From an uncultured Polaribacter sp. (GTDB lineage Bacteria > Bacteroidota > Bacteroidia > Flavobacteriales > Flavobacteriaceae): 15,193 bases of DNA. The DNA lies in contig CAJXAS010000021.1 in NCBI GenBank assembly GCA_913050305.1, forward strand, positions 1 to 15,193, in the 5' to 3' direction. A program made the position numbers and the translations under genes. Each line of letters starts with the position of its first letter. Position 1 is the first letter of the stretch. Shown piece by piece: positions 6,285-13,456 of this stretch. A model generated the notes under the pieces. That model was given only the letters and a program-made list of their open reading frames with translations. It searched no databases and had not been told where the DNA came from.

Positions 6285-7579
6285 TTAAAAAGGTTTTAAT
6301 AGTTTTTTTATTGATTACGTCAACTAGTAGCTTGCTAGCACAAGGTACAAGTTCTTCACCATATTCTTTTTTTGGAATTGGAGAACAATATTCTCCAAGA
6401 ACTTCAGAAAATTCAGCAATGGGTGGAATTGGAGTTGCTTTTAACCATTACAAGTATTTAAACTTTACAAATCCTGCAGCAATTGCTTTTCTGAGAGAAA
6501 CCACCTATTCTGTGGGGATTTTAAATAATGATTTAACTTTAAAAACAGCGGATACTAAACAGAACTCTGTTTCTACAAGTCTAAACTATATTGCTTTAGG
6601 TTTCCCACTAGGCAAGAAAGCAGGTTTTTCTTTCGGATTACAACCTTTATCCTCAGTTGGCTATTCATTATCTAATAATGATTTTGATGAAAATGAAAAC
6701 CTATCGGCTATAACCTTATTTTCGGGAGAAGGCGGTGTAAACAGAGTTTACGGTACTTTTGGAATACAGATTTCAAAATCTTTGGCCATTGGTATAGAAG
6801 CAGATTATAGTTTTGGTACTATAGAAAACAGTATTACCAACAAAAGAGATAATGTAAGTTTAGCTTCAAAATATAAAGAAGAGAGCGTTATTAGAGGAGG
6901 GGCAATTACTTTAGGTTCTCAGTATCAGAAAATGTTTAAGAGTAACCTGTATTTTAATGCAGGTGCAACCGTAAAATTAGGTAACGATCTAAATACTACC
7001 GGTAATGAGTATTTATATTCATTAGTGGGTTCAGGAGCAACTGATATAGCAAGAGATACAATCTATGCTAATGAGATTTCTGGTAAATACAAATTACCAA
7101 TGAAATCTATTATCGGTTTAGGTCTTGGTAAACGTGATAAATGGCACGTAGGTGTAGAGTATCAGAATCAAGATGCTTTGCAATCTGAAGGTTTTACGAA
7201 TATTACAAATTCTTCTTACAACTACGAAAAATCAAATAGAATATCTTTAGGGGGTTTTTATTTACCTAAAATAAATTCTATATCAAGTTACTGGGAAAGA
7301 GTTACCTATAGAGCTGGTTTGCGAATTGAAAAAATAGGATTGGCAGTTGATGGCACTGGGACAGGTGCAAATTTTACTTCAATAGACGACTTTGGCATGT
7401 CTTTTGGACTAGGACTACCATTAAAACAGTTATCTACTGTTAATTTAGCATTAGAGTACGGTAAAAGAGGGACAACTTCTAATAATTTAATTGAAGAAAA
7501 TTATTTTAATGTTAGACTTAGTTTGTCTTTGACGGCCTCTGGCCAGCAAGGTTGGTTCAGAAAAAGAAAGATTGATTAA
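6281..7579 (+). CDS. Outer membrane beta-barrel protein (FadL/PorV-like, unnamed)
   Basis: The 432-residue product begins with a Sec signal peptide (MIKK, then a hydrophobic run) with likely cleavage after Ala20 (SLLA-QG). After it come SAMGGIGVAF (45-54) and NPAAIAF (64-70), resembling the N-terminal hatch region of FadL/TodX and PorV-type barrels. The rest consists of alternating amphipathic strands with Gly/Tyr/Phe turns, for example AGFSFGLQPLSSVGYSLS (114-131) and FGMSFGLGLPL (371-381), typical of an outer membrane barrel. The last strands are followed by a basic tail (GWFRKRKID). The substrate or role is not evident. It overlaps coaX by 4 nt and is followed 21 nt later by a periplasmic TPR protein, so the two may work together at the outer membrane. 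The barrel call is fairly safe; the subfamily is not. Confidence 0.8.
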   Translation: MIKKVLIVFLLITSTSSLLAQGTSSSPYSFFGIGEQYSPRTSENSAMGGIGVAFNHYKYLNFTNPAAIAFLRETTYSVGILNNDLTLKTADTKQNSVSTSLNYIALGFPLGKKAGFSFGLQPLSSVGYSLSNNDFDENENLSAITLFSGEGGVNRVYGTFGIQISKSLAIGIEADYSFGTIENSITNKRDNVSLASKYKEESVIRGGAITLGSQYQKMFKSNLYFNAGATVKLGNDLNTTGNEYLYSLVGSGATDIARDTIYANEISGKYKLPMKSIIGLGLGKRDKWHVGVEYQNQDALQSEGFTNITNSSYNYEKSNRISLGGFYLPKINSISSYWERVTYRAGLRIEKIGLAVDGTGTGANFTSIDDFGMSFGLGLPLKQLSTVNLALEYGKRGTTSNNLIEENYFNVRLSLSLTASGQQGWFRKRKID

Positions 7580-7600
7580 TCTATTTATAAAACTATTACA

Positions 7601-8932
7601 ATGAAGAAATTTACGTTTTTATTAGCTGCAATGTTATTCATAACTACAGTAGAAACAAATGCTCAAGATGCAAATAGAGAATGTACTATCAAATACAATC
7701 TATTTAAGGGAGATTATCAATCTAAAAAGTTCGATGAAGCATATGTGAATTGGATATATTTAATGGACAATTGTAAAGATTTATCTGTTAACATTTATAA
7801 GTTTGGTGCTACTTTAGCAGAGGATGTTAGAAAAGATCCTGTTTTATCAAAAAGAGTATATGAACAAAGATTACAGTACTACCCATCCAAAAATCCTGCG
7901 AAAGTTCATAGTGACTATGCTACCTATTTATTTGAGAATAAATTAGCTTCAGATGAAGAAGTTTTTAAAATTTTAGAAAAAGGATATGCTATAGATCCAA
8001 CTAAAATGGGTGTTAAGAATTTGTACATTTATTTTCAAGGAATAACCGATAGAAATAAAGATACAAATCCGCAAAAGGTTTTTGATACTTATGATGATGT
8101 TTTAGAAAATGTAAACATTAAATTAGAAGGGTATGCTAAAAAATTAGTGAAGTATAGTGATACGACTTTAGTGTTAGACAAAAGAGGGAAACAATTAAAA
8201 AGAGCGTATACGGTTAATTCAAAAGCTTTAGGCACCGTAGAAGGTGGTTTGGATGCAATTATTTCTGAAATAGCTACTTGTGTGCGTTTAATTCCTTTAT
8301 ATGAAAGAGATTTTGAAGTTAATAAATCAAATGCAGTTTGGCTAAAGAGATCAGTTTCTAGAATGTTTAATAAAGGTTGTCAAGGAGAGCCGTTATTTGA
8401 GAAATTAGTAAGGGCGTATGCAGAAGCTTCACCGTCACCAGAAGCGTATGCTTTTTTAGCAAATGTTTTAGAAGATAACGGCGATACTGCTGGAGCTAAT
8501 GCGATGAGAACGAAATCTTTCGAATTAGAAACAGATCCTTTAAAGAAAGCGAAGTACAAATTAAAGTTTGCTCAGGCAGCTAAAGATAGAGGACAATATA
8601 GCAAAGCTAGAAGTTTAGCTAGAGAAGCTTTAAGATTTAATCCAAGTTCGGGTAGGGCTTATTTATTTATCGCTACTTTATATCAATCTAGTGTAAATAA
8701 ATGTGGTGAAAACTTATTCGAAAAAAGAATGGTATATGTTGCTGCACTGAACATGGCAAGAAGAGCTTCGGCTGTAGATCCAAGTATTTCCTCTAGAGCA
8801 AGAAAATATATTAATACATACAGAGCAAATGTGCCAAGTCAAAAAGACATATTTAATGCAACTGCAGTTCCAGGAGGGAAATTCACAATCAAATGTTGGA
8901 TCGGTGAAACTGTAACCATACCAAATAAATAG
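7601..8932 (+). CDS. Periplasmic TPR-repeat protein
   Basis: This 443-residue protein has a Sec signal peptide with probable cleavage after Ala21 (ETNA-QD). The mature part is helical with TPR-like pairs. The clearest run is at about 265-360, including SPEAYAFLANVLEDNGDTAG (279-298), KFAQAAKDRGQYSKARSLAR (322-341) and ALRFNPSSGRAYLFIATLY (343-361). A weaker repeat-like N-terminal half covers about 30-160. Six cysteines (28, 58, 227, 260, 368, 432) remain after processing and could form disulfides in the periplasm. TPR proteins act as scaffolds for protein contacts, and the neighbours (barrel protein before, lptC after) suggest a role in outer membrane assembly, but no specific function can be read. 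The stop codon is 4 nt before the lptC start. A strong hairpin begins 30 nt after the stop, inside lptC. Confidence 0.82.
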   Translation: MKKFTFLLAAMLFITTVETNAQDANRECTIKYNLFKGDYQSKKFDEAYVNWIYLMDNCKDLSVNIYKFGATLAEDVRKDPVLSKRVYEQRLQYYPSKNPAKVHSDYATYLFENKLASDEEVFKILEKGYAIDPTKMGVKNLYIYFQGITDRNKDTNPQKVFDTYDDVLENVNIKLEGYAKKLVKYSDTTLVLDKRGKQLKRAYTVNSKALGTVEGGLDAIISEIATCVRLIPLYERDFEVNKSNAVWLKRSVSRMFNKGCQGEPLFEKLVRAYAEASPSPEAYAFLANVLEDNGDTAGANAMRTKSFELETDPLKKAKYKLKFAQAAKDRGQYSKARSLAREALRFNPSSGRAYLFIATLYQSSVNKCGENLFEKRMVYVAALNMARRASAVDPSISSRARKYINTYRANVPSQKDIFNATAVPGGKFTIKCWIGETVTIPNK

Positions 8933-8936
8933 TTAT

Positions 8937-9500
8937 TTGAAAAATTACAAAAAAATAGTATCAAAAAGCATTGCAGTAATTTATTTTACTGCAATGCTTT
9001 TTTCTTGTTCTAATACTACTGAGGAAGTTCGTAATTTTTTAGAAGAAAAAAATCTACCAATTGGCAAGGCTAAAGAAGCATTTCATGTGTATAAAGATTC
9101 TGGTCAGATTACATCTAAATTAATTACACCTTTATTATTAGATTTTAGCAATCGAAAAAAGCACCCTTATAATGAGTTTCCTGAAGGAATAAAAATTATA
9201 AATTTCACTAATAAAGGGAAAGATTCTGTAACTATTATTGGAAATTATGCCTTATCTTATGTGAAGACAGAAGTCTCAGAAATTAAGGGAAATGTGGTTG
9301 TTGTAAATCATACAGATAAATCTAGATTAGAAACAGCACAATTGTTTTGGGATCAAAAGACAAAATATTTTGTTTCTGAGAAAGCATTTGTAATGTATAA
9401 AGGAAATGATACAATAATTGGTGTGGGTTTTGAATGTAAAGAAGATTTAAGTAAACATTTGGCAAAAAAGACAACAGGTAGAATAGAAACAAAAGAATAA
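8937..9500 (+). CDS. lptC: LPS export periplasmic protein LptC (lipoprotein form)
   Basis: LptC takes lipopolysaccharide from the inner-membrane LptB2FG transporter and passes it to the LptA bridge. The 187-residue product starts with a lipoprotein signal peptide, basic MKNYKK then a hydrophobic run ending LFSC, with lipidation expected on Cys24. After a linker the LptC beta-jellyroll fold follows from about residue 45, with SGQITSKLITPLLLDFSNRK (56-75) and SRLETAQLFWDQKTKYFVSE (119-138) as the recognisable blocks. The second resembles the family's 'TxxLxW' strand. The E. coli protein is anchored by a transmembrane helix instead. The start must be the TTG at 8937, since the next in-frame Met (20) would remove the signal peptide. 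It lies 4 nt after the TPR gene stop, suggesting coupled translation. A perfect 17-bp hairpin overlaps codons 9-22. Confidence 0.85.
   Translation: MKNYKKIVSKSIAVIYFTAMLFSCSNTTEEVRNFLEEKNLPIGKAKEAFHVYKDSGQITSKLITPLLLDFSNRKKHPYNEFPEGIKIINFTNKGKDSVTIIGNYALSYVKTEVSEIKGNVVVVNHTDKSRLETAQLFWDQKTKYFVSEKAFVMYKGNDTIIGVGFECKEDLSKHLAKKTTGRIETKE
8963..9003 (+). terminator. Perfect 17-bp stem-loop with T tract inside the lptC 5' coding region
   Basis: The arms 8963-8979 (AAAAAGCATTGCAGTAA) and 8986-9002 are exact inverted copies around a 6-nt loop (8980-8985). The downstream arm ends in a run of six T (8998-9003). Shape and T tract are those of an intrinsic terminator, and it begins 30 nt after the TPR gene stop codon. 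It lies wholly within the signal-peptide codons of lptC, so if active it would end part of the coaX-TPR transcripts or act as an attenuator that translating ribosomes can open. Confidence 0.6.
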
Positions 9501-9504
9501 AATT

Positions 9505-9705
9505 ATGAATAGAATTTGGAAATTTTTTCAGTACGGTTACTTAATAGTAGCTTTAATGTTTTTGGCAAAAGGAGTCTCTCATTGGGATGAAACAGGAAAT
9601 AAGTCTTACTTATGTTTTGGTTTTGCATTTTTGATTATCTTAGTATTCTTTTTTAAAAGACATTTTAGAAAAAAAGTCGAAAAAAGAAATAACCTAAATA
9701 AATAG
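9505..9705 (+). CDS. Small two-helix membrane protein of unknown function
   Basis: This encodes 66 residues with two hydrophobic segments, about 10-22 (YGYLIVALMFLAK) and 36-50 (LCFGFAFLIILVFFF), joined by a short polar loop (GVSHWDETGNKS) and followed by a strongly basic tail (KRHFRKKVEKR). The basic tail predicts the C-terminus in the cytoplasm; with two helices the N-terminus should be there too. I do not recognise a family. The gene is 4 nt after lptC and 15 nt before the CBS-domain protein gene, both on the same strand, which supports a real co-transcribed gene. Codon use and base composition match the neighbours. Confidence 0.72.
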   Translation: MNRIWKFFQYGYLIVALMFLAKGVSHWDETGNKSYLCFGFAFLIILVFFFKRHFRKKVEKRNNLNK

Positions 9706-9720
9706 TTTATTAGTTTCTGA

Positions 9721-10989
9721 ATGGAAATTGAACTTATTATAATATTTTTATCAATTATACTTTCCGCCTTTTTTTCGGGAATGGAAATTGCATTTGTTTC
9801 TGCAAATAAACTACACATAGAATTAGAGAAAAAGAGGGAAGGTTTTATTCCTCAGATTTTAAATAGAATTACCCAAAAATCTTCAAAATTTATTACCACG
9901 ATGTTGGTGGGAAATAACATATCATTAGTAATTTATAGTTACTATATGGGTGAATTTCTGCTTGGAACTTTACCTTTAGAGGCTCTTAATGAATTCTCAA
10001 TCTTATTAATACAAACTGTAATTTCTACAATTATAATATTGGTAACTGCAGAATTTCTGCCAAAAGCTATTTTTAGAATTTATGCAAATGAAGTGCTTAA
10101 GATATTTGCTTTACCTGCTTATATATTTTATGTTTTATTTCATTTCATTTCAGATTTTATTACGGCTATTTCAGATTTTTTTCTTCGTATTTTCTTTAAA
10201 ACAAGTGCAGATAAACAACAAGTAGCTTTTAGTAAAGAAGAGTTGGGTAATTATATTTTAGAGCAGTTAGAAACAAGTAATGACGGAGATGAGGTAGATT
10301 CGGAAATTCAAATTTTTCAAAATGCTTTAGAGTTTCATAACGTAAAGGCAAGAGAGGTAATGGTTCCTAGAACCGAAATTACCGCAGTAGAAATTCATGA
10401 AAAAGTAATTAATTTAGAGCGTGTTTTTATAGAAACTGGTTTATCTAAGGTGCTGGTTTATAAATCATCTATGGATGATGTAGTTGGTTATATTAGTGCT
10501 TTTGAACTTTTCAAAAAGCCAAAAACTATAAAATCTATTTTACTTTCGGTAGAAATTGTACCAGAATCTATGATGATTAATAATGTTCTAAATATTTTAA
10601 TGAGGAAACGTAAAAGTGTAGCTGTGGTTGTAGATGAATACGGTGGAACTTCAGGAATGATAACTGTAGAAGATATTGTTGAAGAGTTGTTTGGTGAAAT
10701 AGAAGATGAACATGATTCGCAAGCATTTTTAGAAGAAAAAATAAATGAAACTACTTTTAATTTTTCTGCAAGATTAGAGGTAGACTATTTAAATGAAGAA
10801 TACGGATTAAGTATCCCTAAATCTGAAGCCTATGAAACTTTAGGAGGTTTTATTATAGAGCATACAGAAAATATACCAGAAGAGAACGAGATTGTAGATT
10901 TAGAAGGTTTTGAAATCACAATTTTGAGTACCAGTGGTGCAAAAATAGTTGTTGTTTCTCTTAAAGTTACAGATTTAGAAGATTCGTAA
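9721..10989 (+). CDS. CNNM/CorC-type membrane protein with CBS pair (hemolysin family)
   Basis: The 422-residue protein has the three-part CNNM/CorC/TlyC layout. A DUF21 transmembrane domain (about 1-155) opens with the conserved SAFFSGMEIAFVSANKL (15-31) and includes a second family motif, EFLPKAIF (111-118). A pair of CBS domains follows: REVMVPRTEITAV (211-223) starts the first, and VVVDEYGGTSGMITVEDIVE (302-321) lies in the second. A C-terminal CorC_HlyC domain occupies about 340-418. Members are implicated in Mg2+ or Co2+ transport or resistance, with the CBS pair sensing adenine nucleotides. The older name hemolysin is historical. The gliding protein GldE has the same layout, but the neighbours here are not gliding genes, so I do not use that name. 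It is the last of the closely spaced genes after coaX. Confidence 0.88.
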   Translation: MEIELIIIFLSIILSAFFSGMEIAFVSANKLHIELEKKREGFIPQILNRITQKSSKFITTMLVGNNISLVIYSYYMGEFLLGTLPLEALNEFSILLIQTVISTIIILVTAEFLPKAIFRIYANEVLKIFALPAYIFYVLFHFISDFITAISDFFLRIFFKTSADKQQVAFSKEELGNYILEQLETSNDGDEVDSEIQIFQNALEFHNVKAREVMVPRTEITAVEIHEKVINLERVFIETGLSKVLVYKSSMDDVVGYISAFELFKKPKTIKSILLSVEIVPESMMINNVLNILMRKRKSVAVVVDEYGGTSGMITVEDIVEELFGEIEDEHDSQAFLEEKINETTFNFSARLEVDYLNEEYGLSIPKSEAYETLGGFIIEHTENIPEENEIVDLEGFEITILSTSGAKIVVVSLKVTDLEDS

Positions 10990-11051
10990 ATAGAATTTCT
11001 TTCCTTTTAATAAAAATTACCAAATTACTTACTGTTTAGTTTAAAAAGAGG

Positions 11052-11082
11052 TTGCAATATTAAAACCCTAATCGTATATTCG
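11052..11082 (+). promoter_or_regulatory. Putative promoter of the PpiD/SurA-like gene
   Basis: TTG (11052-11054) and TATATTCG (11075-11082; one mismatch to TAnnTTTG) are separated by 20 nt. The start of transcription would be near 11088, about 16 nt before the ATG. The 114-nt gap after the previous gene contains no clear terminator, so read-through may also contribute. Confidence 0.45.
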
Positions 11083-11103
11083 CCTCCTAATAAATTTAAA
11101 TGT

Positions 11104-13227
11104 ATGGCAATTTTATCAAAAATTAGAGAACGTTCAATGTTCTTAATCATCATAATTGGTTTAGCACTTTTTGCTTTTGTATTAGATCCTTCTACTTTAG
11201 GAGATTTTTTTAATTCAAGCAAAGTAAATGAGGTAGGAGAAGTTAATGGAGAAGCAATTTCTACCCAAGAATTTGCTCAAGCTTTAGATCAGTATAAGCA
11301 ACAATCTGGAAGTAAAGTTTCTGAAATGCAAGCAGCAAAAGCTGTTTGGAGTAATATCTTAAGAAAGAAAATTTATAAAAATCAGTTAAACGAAGCAGGA
11401 ATTACCATTGGTGAGCAAGATGTTTGGAATGAAGTAATAAATACTTCTTCTGTGCAAAATAATCCACAGTTTCAAAATGAGGCAGGTTTGTTTGATGAGT
11501 TAAAGTTGAAACAATTTTTAGCCGATACTAAAGAGAATAACAAAGAAATGTGGTCTGCTTGGTCTAATTACATGAACCAAATTAAAGATAATGCAGAAAC
11601 CAATACCTACAATAAATTAGTTACTGCAGGTTTAGGAGCTTCTTTAAAAGAAGGGGAGACTGAATATTTAATTGAGAACACAAAATTAAGTGGTCAGTTT
11701 GTGTATGTGCCTTATAGCAGTGTTGCAGATAGTTTAGTGAGACTTAAGAAGTCTGAAGTAGCATCTTATATTAAAGATAATGAAAATAAGTTTCAAGTAG
11801 AAGCTACAAGAGATTTATCTTATGTTAAGTTTGATATTACAGCAACTTCAGAAGATGAGGATGCGATTAAACAAAACGTAGCGAATTTAATAGAAAATGG
11901 CGTAGACAGAAATGATGATGCAACAATTGGTTTCAAAAACACTTCAGATTATAAAGAGTTTTTAGCTGAAAATGGTTCTGATATTAATTTAGATTTAGGC
12001 TATAAATTTAATGCTTCTATTAACCAAACAATAGCGAATGAAATTTTTGCAGGAAACAAAGGAGATGTTTTTGGTCCTTACAAAGACCAAGGGTTCTTTA
12101 AGATTTCTAAAATAACAGAGGTTACTAAAATGCCAGATTCAGTAAAGGCAAGTCATATTTTAATTCCTTTTATTGGTTCGCAAAGAGCTGCACAAAACGT
12201 AACAAGAACAAAAGAGCAAGCAGAAAAATTAGCAGACAGTGTTCTTACAGTTGTAAAGAGAAGTAGAAGTAAATTTGCTGCTTTGGCAAAAACTTTATCG
12301 TCAGACTTAGGTTCTGGGGCTAAAGGAGGTGATTTAGATTGGTTTAATTATAACTCTATGACACCAGCTTTTAGAGATTATTCTTTTACTAATAAAAAAG
12401 GTTCTGTAGGTATTGTAGAAACACCTTTTGGTTACCATGTTATAAGAGTAGATGCTACAAGAAATAATCAAACAGTTTTAAAACTAGCAACTTTTGGAAG
12501 TAAAATAGTGCCTTCAGAAGCAACAGAGAGTGATTTCTTTCAGAAAGCAGAACAATTTGCTTTAGCGGTATCTAAAACAGATGATTACAACGAGCTAGCT
12601 AAAGAAAATAATTATACCTTAAAATCTGCAGTAGGTTTGAAGGTTTTAGATGAAAATGTACCTGGTTTAGGGAACGAAAGACAAATTGTTTCTTGGGCTT
12701 TTAAAGGAGATTCAGATAAAGGAGCTTTTAACCGTTTTGATTTGGAAGGAAGTTATGTTGTTGCTGTAGTAACCTCAAAAACAGAAAAAGGCTTAATGTC
12801 GGTTGAAAAAGCAATTAGTCGTGTAAGACCTATTTTATTAAATGAAAAGAAGGCCGTTTTAATTGCAGATAAATTAAAAGGAAGTTCTTTACAAGACATT
12901 GCAAAAGCAAACAATACAACGGTAAGAAGTGCAAACAATGTAAATTTAAAAAATTCTTCATTATCTGGTGTTGGTGCAGAACCTAAAGTTGTGGGTGCTA
13001 TGTATAGTGCAGAGCTAGATAAAGTGTATACCAGTTTGGTAGGTAGTAGAGGAGTGTTTTCTTTTGTTTTGAATAAAAGAGAATTACCAACGGCTTTGCC
13101 AAATTACGAAGCAAACAGAAGGAGAATCTCTTCAACTAGAAAAGGTATGACTTCAAAAATATACGAAGCAATTAAAAATGCTTCAGATGTAGAAGATAAC
13201 AGAGCTAATATGTACGTTTCTAACTAA
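11104..13227 (+). CDS. Membrane-anchored parvulin peptidyl-prolyl isomerase (PpiD/SurA-like)
   Basis: The protein has 707 residues. A single N-terminal transmembrane segment (about 12-27, after basic KIRER) is not followed by a signal cleavage site, so the protein should stay anchored in the inner membrane with its bulk in the periplasm. A SurA_N/PpiD-like chaperone region covers about 40-240. A parvulin rotamase domain spans about 345-450: VKASHILIPF (347-356), FAALAKTLSSDLGSGAKGGD (391-410), LDWFNYNSMTPAF (411-423) and ETPFGYHVIRVD (439-450). A long C-terminal region (450-707) has no motif I recognise but resembles the later parts of PpiD. Such proteins help newly exported outer membrane proteins fold, in keeping with the preceding envelope genes. 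It has its own promoter and is followed by a strong terminator. It is closer to PpiD in layout than to soluble SurA. Confidence 0.88.
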   Translation: MAILSKIRERSMFLIIIIGLALFAFVLDPSTLGDFFNSSKVNEVGEVNGEAISTQEFAQALDQYKQQSGSKVSEMQAAKAVWSNILRKKIYKNQLNEAGITIGEQDVWNEVINTSSVQNNPQFQNEAGLFDELKLKQFLADTKENNKEMWSAWSNYMNQIKDNAETNTYNKLVTAGLGASLKEGETEYLIENTKLSGQFVYVPYSSVADSLVRLKKSEVASYIKDNENKFQVEATRDLSYVKFDITATSEDEDAIKQNVANLIENGVDRNDDATIGFKNTSDYKEFLAENGSDINLDLGYKFNASINQTIANEIFAGNKGDVFGPYKDQGFFKISKITEVTKMPDSVKASHILIPFIGSQRAAQNVTRTKEQAEKLADSVLTVVKRSRSKFAALAKTLSSDLGSGAKGGDLDWFNYNSMTPAFRDYSFTNKKGSVGIVETPFGYHVIRVDATRNNQTVLKLATFGSKIVPSEATESDFFQKAEQFALAVSKTDDYNELAKENNYTLKSAVGLKVLDENVPGLGNERQIVSWAFKGDSDKGAFNRFDLEGSYVVAVVTSKTEKGLMSVEKAISRVRPILLNEKKAVLIADKLKGSSLQDIAKANNTTVRSANNVNLKNSSLSGVGAEPKVVGAMYSAELDKVYTSLVGSRGVFSFVLNKRELPTALPNYEANRRRISSTRKGMTSKIYEAIKNASDVEDNRANMYVSN

Positions 13228-13248
13228 GACATACTATTCTATTATATA

Positions 13249-13284
13249 AAAAAATCCGTTCAATCAATGTTGAACGGATTTTTT
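13249..13284 (+). terminator. Intrinsic terminator after the PpiD/SurA-like gene
   Basis: A perfect 15-bp stem (13249-13263 with 13270-13284, containing AATCCGTTCAA) has a 6-nt loop and ends in six T. It starts 21 nt after the stop codon. Because the left arm begins with an A run, it could also stop transcripts coming from rho on the other strand. Confidence 0.9.
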
Positions 13285-13396
13285 ATGCCTTAATTTTTTA
13301 GCTTCACTGCAGTGTGTAACATAAAACATTAGGTTTTATACGTGTAAGTAGAAGTAATAAAAGCTCCTTTAGATACTGTAAAATAGCTTTAAATAA

Positions 13397-13426
13397 TAAA
13401 CCTTTTTGATTTCTCAAAAAGGTTTA
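13397..13426 (-). terminator. Probable terminator of rho
   Basis: A perfect 13-bp stem (13397-13409 with 13414-13426, containing AAACCTTTTTGA) has a 4-nt loop and lies about 30 nt downstream of the rho stop on the minus strand. The stem is followed by TTATTT, a T-rich but interrupted tail, so it may be a weaker terminator backed up by the hairpin at 13249-13284. Confidence 0.7.
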
Positions 13427-13456
13427 TAAATGATTGTTAAATAAGTGTTCAATTTT

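Noticed and set aside
9721..10989. Gliding-motility protein GldE as the name of the CBS-domain protein
   Set aside because: The domain layout is shared, but the neighbours are not gliding genes; the general CNNM/CorC family is the safer call.
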